64,000 bases of DNA from an uncultured Lachnospiraceae bacterium (GTDB taxonomy: Bacteria > Bacillota > Clostridia > Lachnospirales > Lachnospiraceae), in NCBI GenBank assembly GCA_949840805.1, contig CATKXR010000004.1, positions 1 to 64,000 of the forward strand, in the 5' to 3' direction. The position numbers and the translations under genes were made by a program. Numbering within the stretch: position 1 is the stretch's first letter; every line of letters starts with the position of its first letter. Shown in pieces: positions 6,505-16,974 of the stretch. Under the pieces are notes generated by a model. The model saw only the letters and a list, made by a program, of their open reading frames with translations. It was not told the origin of the DNA and ran no database searches.

Positions 6505-6530
6505 AGGTGTACTTAACAAGGAGAAGAGAG

Positions 6531-8570
6531 ATGAAGGAAACCATAAAAATAAAAGGCCAGTTGAAGATATTCCTATCCTGGCCGCTATTGCTGTCTTTAT
6601 TTCTGATATTTGGAAATATTACCATTGCAGTATTAAATAAAACATCAGGTCTGCTGTTATTTCCGTTTACACTATGTTATTTGATTGCTGCAGTGTTTTT
6701 AAGCCTTCATCAGAAAAGACGGCTTTTAAGCGGGCTGGTGGAGTTTTCAGCTCAATATGCCTGGATTCAAAAACAGCTTTTGGCAGAGATGGCAGTTCCT
6801 TACGGACTTGCAGATGAGGAAGGGAACTTATTATGGACGAATGAAGCGCTTCAGGAGATTTTGTCAGAGAAAAAAGCATTCAAGAAAAATCTTCAGGTTC
6901 TTTTTCCCGAAATTGCCAAAACGGATCTGGGTACACAGGAATTGGCGCATGTTCATACAACATATCAGAACCGAAAGTTCCGTTTGGATATCCGCACCGT
7001 TTATGTCACAGGTGACGAGGAAGATGAAAGCGCCATTATTTCAGGAAAAGAAAAGATATTAGCTGTATATTTGTTTGATGAGACAGAGATTCTTCAGTAC
7101 AGGCAGGAAATCACGGATGAAAAGATGGTGGCAGGATTAATATATCTTGACAATTACGAGGAAGCTCTGGAAAGCGTGGAGGAGGTTCGTCGTTCTCTTT
7201 TAACAGCTCTTATTGACAGGAAAATTAATAAATATATTGGCGCCATGGATGGAGTTGTGAAGAAGACGGAAAAAGATAAATACTTTTTCATGATCAAGCA
7301 GAAATATATGGAACAGATCCAGGAGGAGCGGTTCGGTATCCTGGAAGATGTGAAAGCCGTAAACATTGGAAACGAGATGGCAGTGACCTTAAGCATCGGA
7401 ATCGGTATGAATGGGGAGAGTTACAGCCAGAATTATGAATATGCCCGCGTGTCCATTGATATGGCCTTAGGCCGGGGCGGCGACCAGGCAGTGGTGAAGG
7501 ATGGCGGGAAGATCCAGTATTATGGCGGGAAATCCCAGCAGTTGGAAAAAGCCACCAGGGTAAAGGCCCGGGTGAAGGCTCATGCTCTGCGGGAGTTGAT
7601 AGAGACGAAAGACCGTTTGCTGATTATGGGCCATAAGCTGGGGGATATCGATTCCTTTGGCGCTTCCATTGGGATTTACCGAATTGCTGCTTCGCTGAAT
7701 AAGAAGTCCCATATTGTGATAAATGAAGTTACCACTTCGGTTCAGCCTATGATGGACCGATTTCTGAGCAGTTCGGAATATTCGGAAGATTTGTTCTTGA
7801 ACGGGGCGCAGGCGGCAGAGCTTGTAGATAATAATACCATGTTGGTGGTAGTGGATGTGAACCGGCCCAGTATCACGGACGCGCCGGAGCTTCTGCATAT
7901 GGTGAAGACGATTGTGGTTCTGGATCATCACCGGCAGAGCAGTGAGATCATCGGGAATGCCGTGTTGTCCTATGTAGAGCCCTATGCGTCCTCAGCTTGC
8001 GAGATGGTAGCCGAGGTGCTGCAGTATATTGCTGATGATATTAAGATTAAATCAGTAGAGGCTGATGCCATGTATGCGGGTATAGTTATTGATACCCTGA
8101 ATTTTACGAATCAGACAGGTGTTCGAACTTTTGAGGCGGCAGCCTATCTCCGGCGCAGCGGAGCAGACGTGACTCGTGTGCGTAAGCTGTTCCGGGACGA
8201 TATGGCAGAATATAAAGCCAGGGCGGCGGCTATTACGTCAGCAGAGGTTTATCGGGAGGCATTTTCCATAGGAGTCTGCCCGGCGGAAGGGCTTCAAAGC
8301 CCCACAATCGTAGGCGCCCAGGCAGCTAATGAGCTGCTGGATATCAAAGGCATCAAGGCGTCTGTGGTTTTGACAGAATACCATGGCAAGATTTATCTGA
8401 GCGCCCGTTCGATAGATGAGGTGAATGTACAGGTTATGATGGAGCAGCTTGGCGGAGGCGGCCACAGGACAGTCGCGGGAGCGCAGCTTGAAGGTATTTC
8501 TGTTGAGGAAGCCAGGAAGCGTGTAAGGGAAGTATTAGATAATATGTTGGAGAAAGGAGATATATCATAA
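6531..8570 (+). CDS. gdpP: GdpP-type cyclic-di-AMP phosphodiesterase
   Basis: This 679-aa membrane protein matches the GdpP/YybT family, which hydrolyses c-di-AMP to pApA. Two N-terminal membrane helices (about 10-60) lead to a PAS-like region, a degenerate GGDEF domain and a DHH-DHHA1 phosphodiesterase module. The DHH motifs are seen as [16 protein letters not shown] and VLDHHR, and the GGGGH of DHHA1 is near the C terminus. ATG 6531 is preferred over GTG 6507 because AAGGAG lies nine bases upstream. It overlaps rplI by one base (TAATG), the usual gdpP-rplI-dnaB arrangement. Confidence 0.93.
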   Translation: MKETIKIKGQLKIFLSWPLLLSLFLIFGNITIAVLNKTSGLLLFPFTLCYLIAAVFLSLHQKRRLLSGLVEFSAQYAWIQKQLLAEMAVPYGLADEEGNLLWTNEALQEILSEKKAFKKNLQVLFPEIAKTDLGTQELAHVHTTYQNRKFRLDIRTVYVTGDEEDESAIISGKEKILAVYLFDETEILQYRQEITDEKMVAGLIYLDNYEEALESVEEVRRSLLTALIDRKINKYIGAMDGVVKKTEKDKYFFMIKQKYMEQIQEERFGILEDVKAVNIGNEMAVTLSIGIGMNGESYSQNYEYARVSIDMALGRGGDQAVVKDGGKIQYYGGKSQQLEKATRVKARVKAHALRELIETKDRLLIMGHKLGDIDSFGASIGIYRIAASLNKKSHIVINEVTTSVQPMMDRFLSSSEYSEDLFLNGAQAAELVDNNTMLVVVDVNRPSITDAPELLHMVKTIVVLDHHRQSSEIIGNAVLSYVEPYASSACEMVAEVLQYIADDIKIKSVEADAMYAGIVIDTLNFTNQTGVRTFEAAAYLRRSGADVTRVRKLFRDDMAEYKARAAAITSAEVYREAFSIGVCPAEGLQSPTIVGAQAANELLDIKGIKASVVLTEYHGKIYLSARSIDEVNVQVMMEQLGGGGHRTVAGAQLEGISVEEARKRVREVLDNMLEKGDIS

Positions 8571-9016
8571 TGGAAATCGTATTGTTGGAGGATGTTAAAG
8601 CACTGGGAAAAAAGGGGCAGATTGTCAAGGTAAGCGACGGGTATGCCCGGAATTTCATTTTGCCGAAAAAACTGGGAGTGGAGGCTACCTCCAAGAATTT
8701 AAATGATTTAAAGCTTCAAAAAGCCAATGAGGCAAAGCTTGCTGCGGATCAGCTTGCCGCTGCCAAAGAGCTTGCGGGCAAAATAGAGGCTGCCAGTGTA
8801 AGCCTTTCTATGAAGGCAGGAGAAAGCGGAAAGGCGTTTGGTTCTATTTCCAGCAAGGAGATCGCATCTGCGGCCACAGAACAGTTGGGACTGGAGATTG
8901 ATAAGAAGAAGCTTTTATTGCCGGAGCCGCTTAAGACTTTCGGCACTCATCTGGTACCTATCAAGCTCCATAAAGATGTGACAGCAAAACTGACCGTAAA
9001 GATCGTGGAAGCATAA
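8570..9016 (+). CDS. rplI: 50S ribosomal protein L9
   Basis: This 148-aa protein is a full-length L9, which binds 23S rRNA near the L1 stalk. The N-terminal signature ([21 protein letters not shown], split by GYARNFILP) is followed by a long helix (about 40-75) and the C-terminal domain ending in KLTVKIVEA. Its ATG overlaps the gdpP stop and dnaB starts four bases after its stop, so all three are one operon. Confidence 0.97.
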   Translation: MEIVLLEDVKALGKKGQIVKVSDGYARNFILPKKLGVEATSKNLNDLKLQKANEAKLAADQLAAAKELAGKIEAASVSLSMKAGESGKAFGSISSKEIASAATEQLGLEIDKKKLLLPEPLKTFGTHLVPIKLHKDVTAKLTVKIVEA

Positions 9017-9020
9017 AGCT

Positions 9021-10352
9021 ATGGAAGATACTCTAATAAAGCGGGTGCTTCCCCACAGTATTGAAGCGGAGCAGTCAGTGATCGGATCTATGCTGTTGGA
9101 TAAGGATGCTATTATTGCTGCCTCAGAGATATTGTCTGAGGCAGATTTTTATCATCGGGCTTACGGCGTCATGTTTGGAGCTATAACAGAGCTGTTCAAT
9201 GAAGGAAAACCGGTGGATTTGGTTACTCTTCAGGACCGTTTAAAGGAAAAGGATGTGCCTCCGGAGGTGAGCAGCCTGGATTTTGTGAGAGATATCCTGG
9301 ATACGGTTCCCACATCGGCTAATGTCAAGTCTTATGCCAACATTGTACGGGAAAAAGCGGTTTTGAGAAAGCTTATTAAAGTGACGGAGGAGATTGCCAA
9401 TACCTGCTACGCAGGAAGGGAGCCGTTAGACCAGATTTTGGCTGACACGGAGAAATCGGTATTTGACTTGCTGCAGAACCGTGATTCGGCGGAATTTGTT
9501 CCGATTCGCCAGGTGGCGCTGAACGTGCTGGAAAGGATTGAAATTGCATCAAAGAACCCGGGGTCGGTGACAGGGATCCCTACGGGTTTTATTGATCTGG
9601 ATTATAAAACTTCCGGCATGCAGCCATCCGATCTGGTATTGATTGCGGCACGCCCGTCTATGGGAAAGACTGCTTTTGTGCTGAATCTGGTGGATCATGT
9701 GGCGGTCAGGAAGAAAATGCCCTGTATGATTTTCAGCCTGGAAATGTCAAAGGAACAGCTTGTCAACCGTATGCTGGCTATGGAGTCTAATGTGGATTCC
9801 CAGAAGCTTCGCACCGGAAGCCTGACAGACTCTGACTGGGACGCGGTGGTGGAGGGAATTGGCATAATCGGCAATTCCAAGCTATTGATCGACGATACGC
9901 CCGGTATTTCCATTACGGAACTTCGGTCTAAATGCAGGAAGATGAAATTGGAGTATGGTCTGAGTATGGTCATTATTGATTATCTTCAATTGATGACCGG
10001 GAGCGGCAGGGCAAGCGACAACCGGCAGCAGGAGATTTCCGAGATTTCCCGTTCCTTAAAAGCTCTGGCAAGAGAGCTGAATGCGCCTGTGATCGCTTTA
10101 TCCCAGTTAAGCCGCGCCTGCGAATCCAGGCAGGATCATCGGCCTATGCTGTCTGATCTGCGTGAATCAGGGGCGATTGAGCAGGATGCAGATATTGTGA
10201 TGTTTTTGTATCGGGATGATTATTATAATAAAGATACAGAGACTCCTAATATAGCGGAGGTGATTATCGCAAAACAGAGAAACGGCCCGATCGGCACTAT
10301 AAATCTTTTATGGCAGCCGGAATTTACCAAGTTTGTGAATTTGGCAAGATAG
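9021..10352 (+). CDS. dnaB: Replicative DNA helicase DnaB
   Basis: This 443-aa protein is the ring-shaped replicative helicase. The N-terminal domain (about 1-110, LPHSIEAEQSVIGSML) is followed by a linker and the RecA-like C-terminal domain with Walker A ARPSMGKTAF, Walker B MVIIDYLQLM and the conserved LSQLSRACESR and DLRESGAIEQDAD. Length is normal. It is the last gene of the gdpP operon, which ends at the hairpin at 10393. Confidence 0.97.
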   Translation: MEDTLIKRVLPHSIEAEQSVIGSMLLDKDAIIAASEILSEADFYHRAYGVMFGAITELFNEGKPVDLVTLQDRLKEKDVPPEVSSLDFVRDILDTVPTSANVKSYANIVREKAVLRKLIKVTEEIANTCYAGREPLDQILADTEKSVFDLLQNRDSAEFVPIRQVALNVLERIEIASKNPGSVTGIPTGFIDLDYKTSGMQPSDLVLIAARPSMGKTAFVLNLVDHVAVRKKMPCMIFSLEMSKEQLVNRMLAMESNVDSQKLRTGSLTDSDWDAVVEGIGIIGNSKLLIDDTPGISITELRSKCRKMKLEYGLSMVIIDYLQLMTGSGRASDNRQQEISEISRSLKALARELNAPVIALSQLSRACESRQDHRPMLSDLRESGAIEQDADIVMFLYRDDYYNKDTETPNIAEVIIAKQRNGPIGTINLLWQPEFTKFVNLAR

Positions 10353-10392
10353 AGGGCTTATTTGTCCGGCTGTATGCGTGGAAGATAGATTG

Positions 10393-10434
10393 TCTGCCCA
10401 GATAAGAAAAGAGTCTTGCCTGGGCAGATTTTTT
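10393..10434 (+). terminator. Terminator of the gdpP-rplI-dnaB operon
   Basis: TCTGCCCAG (10393-10401) pairs with CTGGGCAGA (10420-10428), followed by six T residues. It lies between dnaB and the convergent MerR gene. Confidence 0.85.
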
Positions 10435-10438
10435 GACG

Positions 10439-11116
10439 TTACAGCTTTTTTTTGTCCCTGCCAAATTTTTTCCTTTTGAAAAATGGCAGCTTCGTAGCTG
10501 CAGCTTCTGCTTTGCCTTTGCTTTCTTTCTGATAGGCACGCAGAGTTTCGTCCAGGGCTTTAAAACGCTCCTCTGCCCGTTCATCGTTGACCCGCATCAT
10601 ATATTCCAATTCCTGAACCATTTTATCATTGACCTGGCGGCTGATCTCGTTGCTCAGTGCTTTATTGTTTTCCTGGATCGCTTGTCCTACAGCCTTTCCG
10701 ATGACCTGATTCATGATCTGCTGCAATTGCTCCATTTTCTCCTGATTAATCGTGACTGCCGTATTTTCCTGTTTTTGTATGGTTTTTAAATTGGTTTCTC
10801 CTTCCATTTCTTCCCCTGCACTTCCTTCTTTTAAAATATTTACAGCATTTTGTTCCAATATCTGATCCGGATTGATATCGTCGTCACCGTCTATCATTTT
10901 TTTCAGAACCTGTTCAATGGCTTTTAGCTGATATCCTTTTTCCTTTAGTTCTTTTATCTTTTGGAAGAGCCGAATATGTAATTCTGTGTAATAACGGTGG
11001 CTTTTTCCATTTCGCGGTATATCAAGCTGAAGCTCGTCCTCCCAGTAACGCAGTACATGGGATTCCACCCCGACCAGTTTACCGGCCTCTGATATGGAAT
11101 AGCTTGTTTTCTCCAT
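10439..11116 (-). CDS. MerR-family transcriptional regulator with long coiled-coil tail
   Basis: The 225-aa protein has an N-terminal MerR winged helix (about 5-75: YSISEAGKLVGVESHVLRYWEDEL, split by its wing HRYYTELH). After it comes a long charged, helical region rich in Glu, Lys and Gln (about 85-205), and a basic tail (FFKRKKFGRDKKKL). There is no cysteine-based metal site, so it is not a metal sensor. Clostridial proteins of this shape are annotated only as MerR-like. It diverges from the NlpC/P60 gene, which could be a target. Confidence 0.85.
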   Translation of the reverse strand: MEKTSYSISEAGKLVGVESHVLRYWEDELQLDIPRNGKSHRYYTELHIRLFQKIKELKEKGYQLKAIEQVLKKMIDGDDDINPDQILEQNAVNILKEGSAGEEMEGETNLKTIQKQENTAVTINQEKMEQLQQIMNQVIGKAVGQAIQENNKALSNEISRQVNDKMVQELEYMMRVNDERAEERFKALDETLRAYQKESKGKAEAAATKLPFFKRKKFGRDKKKL

Positions 11117-11253
11117 TTTGTCCTCTCCTTATACGTCATGTGAAAATTTATTCTGAACGATTTTATAACTTTACTATTATCATATGAGAGAACTTTGAAA
11201 ATTATGTTTAAATTACGGAAAAAGTTGAAAAAATTTCTGAAAGGATTTTTAGG

Positions 11254-11283
11254 TTGTAATCTGTTGGAAATGTGTGTTAAAAT
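11254..11283 (+). promoter_or_regulatory. Possible promoter of the NlpC/P60 gene
   Basis: TTGTAA (11254-11259) and TAAAAT (11278-11283) are separated by 18 bases, about 75 bases before the TTG start. The match is fair, not strong. Confidence 0.4.
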
Positions 11284-11359
11284 AGACAGTATTCGACAGA
11301 AACGAAAAAACGACAGGATAAGAACAGAGGTCAGGACAGAAGAAAGAGAAGGTGATACT

Positions 11360-13000
11360 TTGACGGATGTATGTATGAAGACAGGGAAAAAAATATCTGA
11401 AAAAAATAGAAGGAATGTATGCGTAAGATTTTGTATGGCAGTCCTGGCAGCAGGGATCATGCTGAATACGGCGGGCTGTAAAAAAGAACAGGTGGAAGAG
11501 ACAGAGACTACAGTCTCGGAATTTGTGCTGGCAGAAGAGACATTAAGCCCTACAGAGGCGGATGAGATTGTGATGGCGCTGACGCCGGACGGCCCGCTCC
11601 TGCCTTCTGTGGAGGGAGTGGAGGCTGAGTATTCGGAGCCTATTCCGGATTATCTGCGGCTGGGAATGCGGCATTCGGTGGTGCTTCAGCTTCAGGAGAG
11701 GCTGATGCGGCTGGGATTTATGGATACAGACGAGCCTACGGATTTGTATGGCGATGTGACGGTGAATGCAGTAAAGGTTTATCAGAGGCAGAATAAGCTG
11801 GCTCAGGATGGCGTGGTAGGGCCGGATACTTTAAAGGCGATTTTGTCTCCGGATGCCAAATATTACGCGGTACAGAAAGACGATGACGGCGATGATATCA
11901 TGAGAATTCAGTTGCGTCTTTATGAGTTGGGGTATCTGGCAACGGAAGATATGGTGACAGGCCATTTTGGAGACAGCACAGAGACGGCAGTTAAAAAAAT
12001 GCAGGAGGTCAATGAACTGGATCAGGACGGCAAGGTGGGGAGAAAGACCATAAACCTCTTGTACAGTGAGGAGGTAAAGCCCAATATGCTTTCCTTCGGT
12101 GAGACAAGTGAGGTGGTTCTGGCTGCCCAAAAGCGCCTGAAGCTTTTAGGCTACATGACTTCAGAGCCGGACGGGAATTATGGCAACGATACGGTGGCGG
12201 CAGTGAAGCAGTTCCAGTCCCGAAATGACCAGGTAGTAGACGGATACTTAGGGCCGTCAACCAGAATTGCCCTTAACAGTGAGACAGCGGTACCGAACGG
12301 CCTTCGGATCGGCGACAGCGGCGATACGATTTCCCGGGTCCAAAATCTGCTTAGTAAACTGGGATATATCAATTCAGCCAATGTGACAGGATATTATGGT
12401 GATGTGACGGCTAATGCGGTAAAGCTGTTCCAGCGCACGAACAATCTGACGGTTGACGGGACGGTAGGCGCCCAGACGATGGCCATGCTGACCGGTGGAA
12501 ATGCGAAAAAGGCACCGGCTAACGCAGCCAGGCAGACAGGAGGCAGTTCATCGTCCGGACGCACGACGCAGAGACAGACCACAGGCGGCGGTTCTTCTTC
12601 AGGCGGAAGCAGCGTTCCCAGCACGGGAAGCGCAAGCGGCAGCGCCAGCGCCCTGATTGCCACGGCAAAGTCTAAACTGGGCTGTCCTTACGTGTGGGGC
12701 GCAAAAGGACCTAATTCCTTTGATTGTTCGGGGTTTGTGTATTGGTGCCTCAAGCAGGTCGGTGTCAGCCAAAGTTATATCACATCGTCGGGATGGCGCA
12801 GTGTAGGCAGGTATACCAAGATAACGAATTATTCGAATCTCAGGGCCGGAGATATTATTGTAGTAAGCGGCCATGTTGGAATCGTAGCAGAGGGAGGTAC
12901 TGTGGTAGATGCCTCTTCCGGCAACGGGCGGGTGGTACATCGTTCTCTTGGTTCCTGGTGGAAGAGGAATTTTATCTGTGGATGGAGAATCTTTGGATAA
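11360..13000 (+). CDS. Cell-wall hydrolase: peptidoglycan-binding repeats plus NlpC/P60
   Basis: TTG 11360, with AAGGTG just upstream, gives 546 aa. A hydrophobic signal segment ends in a lipobox-like TAGC, so the protein is probably a lipoprotein. Four PG_binding_1 repeats follow, each with the L-x-x-LGY/F and DG-x-x-G pattern (for example AQDGVVGPDT, VDGYLGPST, VDGTVGAQT). A Ser/Gly-rich linker leads to a C-terminal NlpC/P60 endopeptidase with catalytic Cys in FDCSGF, His in SGHVGI and a third polar residue near DASSGNG. It would cleave peptide stems of peptidoglycan. ATG 11375 is an alternative start. Confidence 0.88.
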   Translation: MTDVCMKTGKKISEKNRRNVCVRFCMAVLAAGIMLNTAGCKKEQVEETETTVSEFVLAEETLSPTEADEIVMALTPDGPLLPSVEGVEAEYSEPIPDYLRLGMRHSVVLQLQERLMRLGFMDTDEPTDLYGDVTVNAVKVYQRQNKLAQDGVVGPDTLKAILSPDAKYYAVQKDDDGDDIMRIQLRLYELGYLATEDMVTGHFGDSTETAVKKMQEVNELDQDGKVGRKTINLLYSEEVKPNMLSFGETSEVVLAAQKRLKLLGYMTSEPDGNYGNDTVAAVKQFQSRNDQVVDGYLGPSTRIALNSETAVPNGLRIGDSGDTISRVQNLLSKLGYINSANVTGYYGDVTANAVKLFQRTNNLTVDGTVGAQTMAMLTGGNAKKAPANAARQTGGSSSSGRTTQRQTTGGGSSSGGSSVPSTGSASGSASALIATAKSKLGCPYVWGAKGPNSFDCSGFVYWCLKQVGVSQSYITSSGWRSVGRYTKITNYSNLRAGDIIVVSGHVGIVAEGGTVVDASSGNGRVVHRSLGSWWKRNFICGWRIFG

Positions 13001-13036
13001 TAAACGTTAAGATGAAAATTAATATTATAAAAATAA

Positions 13037-13067
13037 AAAGGCTGCCGGGGAAATTCCCGCAGCCTTT
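13037..13067 (-). terminator. Bidirectional terminator
   Basis: AAAGGCTGC pairs with GCAGCCTTT and an inner GGG with CCC around GAAATT. It lies between the convergent NlpC gene and the two-component operon. The minus-strand side runs into a T-rich stretch, so it serves the kinase operon best. Confidence 0.8.
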
Positions 13068-13109
13068 CGTGTCCGGCAAAATGTGCCGGCAATATATTTG
13101 ATGGATTTT

Positions 13110-15413
13110 CTATCGGTTATCATCTATGGACGGAAAGCCAATCCGCGCTTTGTATAAATCACCGTCTACCAGGATTTCAAAAGTCCCGCCCTGAAGTTTT
13201 GTCAGGCTTTGGGCGATGGACAGGCCCAAACCGCTGCCCTCCGTAGTTCGGGATACATCTCCCCGGACAAAGCGTTCTGTCAGATCTTCTGAACTGACGT
13301 TCAGCGGGTGCTCGGAAACATTTTTAATTGTAAAATATGCATATCCGTCCTGGCAGGTAACTTCGGTAAATACCCGGCTTCGTTCCATGGCATATTTAAA
13401 AGCATTGTTATATAAATTCTCTAAAACCCGCCACAAATGCCTTCCGTCTGCTTCGATCATGATGTTCTTGTCAGGAAGATCGGAAACCAATTCCAGGTTC
13501 CGTTCGGAAAATTTTTCTTCAAATTCGCCGTTGGTCTGCCAGATCATTTCCACCAGATCCAAATGTGCCATCTCGAGCTTCAAGGTACCGGAGCTTGCTT
13601 TGGAAGCTTCTAATAAATCTTCCGTCAGGGTTTTTAGCCGCTGGGATTTCTGGTCCAGAACATTTAAGTACTCTTGAATCCTGGGGTTTTGGATGTGTTC
13701 CCGCTTGATAAGATCCACATAATTGATAATGGAGGTCAAGGGTGTTTTTAAATCATGAGAAACATTGGTAATTAAGTCTGCCTTTAACCGTTCGCTTTTT
13801 ACCTGTTCCTGCAGAGCATGTTCCAGGCCGATGCCGATGCGGTTAATCTTGCGGGCGATTTCCAGCTCTTTGCCGGACAGGCCGCCCAGCTCCATTTGGT
13901 ATGAAGTGTCGCCGTCTGCAATCCGCGCAATGGCGTCTGCCACCCTGTCTTCCTGCATGGACGACAGAAACATTTTGTGGAAGGTCTGATAATCCATGAC
14001 AAGTAACGCCAGAATCAGGAGCAAGGCGCCCGGTTTTGCAAAAGGATGGTTCCAATGGAAAATTCCCATCAGAATAAGTCCGGCTCCGGTAAAATGTGCA
14101 GCCACAAAAGCAAGGAAAAAGCAAAACAGCCGGTAACTGAAGGAGCGATGTACAAAATACTGGTTAATGGTCTGGTGAATATGGCAGACCAGGCTGCCGG
14201 ACCAAAGCTGGTGGCATTTGTAACGGCGCAGCAGGCTGAAGGCGGCGATCATGCAGCATCCGTAAATAATGACGGCCATCAGCATCCGTTCCGAAAAGTC
14301 GGCGGCATATTTAGAAACCAGCAAATGAAGGATCCGGTAGCCGATCTTTTCGCCCAAAAACAGGGCAAACATGGTAAAGACACCCGCCAGTACAATATAG
14401 CATTCCGTATAGATTGTATCAAAACCATAAAGGACGGGAGCTGTGCTCTGGCTGTTTTCGTAACCGGAGACAAGAAACAGGTAGTATAAAGTCACAAGGC
14501 ATCCGATAATGCCTAAGGCCAGTCCCATAAGGCCTTCCAGAAAACGCTCACGCAGCAGGGAATATTTGGCAGCATTTTCCGCGTAGATATCGTCTGCCGG
14601 GTAAGTGGTGTCAACGGCAGCGATAACATAATAATGATCCACATCGTAAAAGTTGTTCTTTTCCATGGATGTGGTAATGTTGGACGGTATTTCCGGCAAA
14701 TTGGTTTCGATAAAAGCAGAATCACTGTCCACATAGCAGAACCGGCCTGATTTGAGTATGTTTTTTAAGTTGTCCTCCGTAGTGTTTGTGTAAAGGAGCT
14801 GATTATCAGAGCCGCTTCCATATAAAATCCGAAAATAGAAATTGGAAGGGTTGTCAATCATCTGATAATGGACCTTATAGTAGGCGCCAAGGCAGTTAAG
14901 AACCTCACGTGACAATTCTAAAAGGGAGGTATAGGCATCGCCGGGTTCCGTGATCTGCTGGTCTGTCATATATGCGCGCCAGTTGATCCGGTAATCTTTT
15001 GCCGTAGCAGCATTGTCATAGACCAGCAGGTCGTTGACCACATCAAAATTGCTGTTTAAGTAAAAACCCTGGCTCCGGGCATAACGCAGCACTTCCTCCA
15101 AGGTATAAATAACCTCCGGCCCGTCTCCCCTGGCTACGGAGAACATTTGGCTTGAAAGGTCTAAGACGCCTTGCTCTTCGAAAACATCCCGGTAAGAGAC
15201 ATATTGGAACAGGGCATCCAGGTCATGCTGAAACTGTACCATAAATTCAGGAGAATCCTCATAATTTCTGTCTTTCAGCCGTGAAAGCCCGGAGCCTGGT
15301 TCTGAATTAAAATAGATCAGGCTGATTCCGCCAATGGCAATAGCCAGGGCAATCAGATGCAGAAGGAAGGCAATATTTTTTTTAATCAGTAAAGAATAAT
15401 CGTTTTTTTCCAT
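13110..15413 (-). CDS. Membrane sensor histidine kinase
   Basis: This 767-aa protein has an N-terminal membrane helix (about 12-32), a large extracytoplasmic sensing region (about 33-300) and a multi-helix membrane region (about 300-480). HAMP-like sequence follows, then HisKA with phospho-acceptor His in NVSHDLKTPLTS and HATPase_c with N box NLYNNAFKYA and G box GSGLGLSIA. It would autophosphorylate and pass phosphate to the regulator encoded eight bases upstream. The ligand is unknown; the unusually large sensing part is unlike simple PhoR-type kinases. Confidence 0.92.
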   Translation of the reverse strand: MEKNDYSLLIKKNIAFLLHLIALAIAIGGISLIYFNSEPGSGLSRLKDRNYEDSPEFMVQFQHDLDALFQYVSYRDVFEEQGVLDLSSQMFSVARGDGPEVIYTLEEVLRYARSQGFYLNSNFDVVNDLLVYDNAATAKDYRINWRAYMTDQQITEPGDAYTSLLELSREVLNCLGAYYKVHYQMIDNPSNFYFRILYGSGSDNQLLYTNTTEDNLKNILKSGRFCYVDSDSAFIETNLPEIPSNITTSMEKNNFYDVDHYYVIAAVDTTYPADDIYAENAAKYSLLRERFLEGLMGLALGIIGCLVTLYYLFLVSGYENSQSTAPVLYGFDTIYTECYIVLAGVFTMFALFLGEKIGYRILHLLVSKYAADFSERMLMAVIIYGCCMIAAFSLLRRYKCHQLWSGSLVCHIHQTINQYFVHRSFSYRLFCFFLAFVAAHFTGAGLILMGIFHWNHPFAKPGALLLILALLVMDYQTFHKMFLSSMQEDRVADAIARIADGDTSYQMELGGLSGKELEIARKINRIGIGLEHALQEQVKSERLKADLITNVSHDLKTPLTSIINYVDLIKREHIQNPRIQEYLNVLDQKSQRLKTLTEDLLEASKASSGTLKLEMAHLDLVEMIWQTNGEFEEKFSERNLELVSDLPDKNIMIEADGRHLWRVLENLYNNAFKYAMERSRVFTEVTCQDGYAYFTIKNVSEHPLNVSSEDLTERFVRGDVSRTTEGSGLGLSIAQSLTKLQGGTFEILVDGDLYKARIGFPSIDDNR

Positions 15414-15421
15414 GGCATGTC

Positions 15422-16117
15422 CTACTGCTTTTCGATCTTATAGCCGACACCCCACACTACTTTCAGGTATCGCGGCTCTCGGGGATTGATCTCAATCTTC
15501 TCCCGGATATGGCGGATATGGACGGCTACGGTATTGTCCGCCCCGATGGCTTCTTCATTCCAGATCTGCTCATAAATCTCATCAATGGAAAATACTTTTC
15601 CGGCATTTTTAACCAGAAGAAGGAGAATATTGTATTCAATAGGGGTAAGCTTAATGAGCTCATCGTCTACCGATACCTCTTTTGTCTCATCATTGATCGC
15701 AAGTCCGCCGCATTTGAAAATATGTTCATTGGCATGCTGGCTCATGTTGCCAAGCTGGGTGTAGCGGCGGAGCTGGGACTTAACCCGTGCCACCAGCTCC
15801 AGGGGACTGAACGGCTTGGACAGATAATCATCGGCGCCAATGTTTAGGCCCAGGATCTTGTCGGTATCCTCTGACTTAGCCGAGAGAATGATAATGGGGA
15901 TACTGCTTGTCTCCCTCACTTTCAAAGTGGTCCGGATACCGTCTAAGCCCGGCATCATCACATCCAGGATCATCAGGTCAACAGGCTGCTTTTCCATAAT
16001 TTCAAGGGCCTCATAACCGTCATATGCCTTTACTACCTGAAAACCTTCTCCGGTCAGGTATATATCAATAGCATCTACAATCTGCTGGTCGTCGTCACAT
16101 ACTAAAATAGTCTGCAT
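15422..16117 (-). CDS. OmpR/PhoB-family response regulator
   Basis: The 231-aa protein has a receiver domain (about 1-115) with acidic DDD pocket near residue 8, phospho-acceptor Asp in LMILDVMMPG and the Lys of LSKPF, then a Trans_reg_C winged helix (about 130-231) ending VVWGVGYKIE. ATG 16117 has AAGGAG nine bases upstream and is preferred over the longer frame. It is the first gene of the operon with the kinase at 13110. Confidence 0.95.
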   Translation of the reverse strand: MQTILVCDDDQQIVDAIDIYLTGEGFQVVKAYDGYEALEIMEKQPVDLMILDVMMPGLDGIRTTLKVRETSSIPIIILSAKSEDTDKILGLNIGADDYLSKPFSPLELVARVKSQLRRYTQLGNMSQHANEHIFKCGGLAINDETKEVSVDDELIKLTPIEYNILLLLVKNAGKVFSIDEIYEQIWNEEAIGADNTVAVHIRHIREKIEINPREPRYLKVVWGVGYKIEKQ

Positions 16118-16171
16118 ATTCCTCGCTCCTTTTATACTGTTCATTATCTATATAGAGACAGTATACACCAA

Positions 16172-16203
16172 AAAAGACCTGGCCGCAATCGGCAAGGTCT
16201 TTT
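16172..16203 (-). terminator. Terminator after the kinase-like gene
   Basis: AAAAGACCT pairs with AGGTCTTTT and an inner GCC with GGC. On the minus strand it is followed by T residues. It separates the gene ending at 16222 from the downstream response regulator. Confidence 0.83.
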
Positions 16204-16221
16204 CTGATAAAAAAATCGGCC

Positions 16222-16974
16222 TTATTGATAATCGCAGATATCCACCCATTTGTGAAGAAGTTCCGCTTCTTCCGGGCGGTGCTTGGTAAGCTGGGCGGCT
16301 GCTACCAGAGGAAGCCACTGCTGCACATAGCGCCGGTCGGTATCTGTCTTTTCGCAGAACAGCTCCATGTACTTGTCTGCTTTGTTCTGGTCTTCCAGAC
16401 ATAAAAGCAGGTAGGTGCGGGCCGCATCGGCACTGGCATTGCCCTGAGTTGCGTGTACCCAGTCAAGCACATACATGGTGCCATCGTCCGTGACGATGAT
16501 ATTGTTCGGCTGGAAATCCCCGTGGCACAGCTTCACATGCTTGGGCATGCCGTCTAATCTGGTCAGGAGGTCATAACGGTTGACAGAGTTTAATCCTTCC
16601 GCATCTGAAATCTGCCGGATCATTTTGTCTTTCAGTTTGTTCAGTAAGGGGCAGGTTTTGGAATGAATCGTCAACTGTAAGTCAACCATCTGCTCCATAT
16701 ACTCATCCAGCTTGTCAGGATTTTCATCCATGAGCTGTTTGAGAGTCTTTCCGTTAATAAAGTCTTTCGTTATGGACCAGCAGCCGTCTACATCGACGGA
16801 AACTGCCAATGTGGCAGGAATATTGATTCCTCCGATTTCCTCGATCCGGGCGCTGATCAGCGCCTCATTCAATACCTCTGCTTTGGGAAATCCCTGGCAG
16901 AAGGATTTGATCGCTTTGTCGCCGTCCCGGTAAACGCTTTTGGTCGCATTTTTGGATATTAACTCTCTTGCCAT
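16222..16974 (-). CDS. Aminoglycoside-phosphotransferase-fold kinase
   Basis: This 250-aa protein has the APH/choline-kinase fold: a brief N lobe, the catalytic loop HGDFQPNN (D is the base) and the metal-binding DWVHA. The family phosphorylates small molecules such as aminoglycosides, choline, sugars or homoserine. The sequence does not allow a substrate call, and it should not be read as an antibiotic-resistance gene. It is a single-gene unit with a terminator downstream. Confidence 0.85.
   Translation of the reverse strand: MARELISKNATKSVYRDGDKAIKSFCQGFPKAEVLNEALISARIEEIGGINIPATLAVSVDVDGCWSITKDFINGKTLKQLMDENPDKLDEYMEQMVDLQLTIHSKTCPLLNKLKDKMIRQISDAEGLNSVNRYDLLTRLDGMPKHVKLCHGDFQPNNIIVTDDGTMYVLDWVHATQGNASADAARTYLLLCLEDQNKADKYMELFCEKTDTDRRYVQQWLPLVAAAQLTKHRPEEAELLHKWVDICDYQ

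Noticed and set aside
16222-16974. Antibiotic-resistance gene
   Set aside because: APH-fold motifs alone do not show aminoglycoside modification; context is chromosomal with no resistance or transfer genes nearby.
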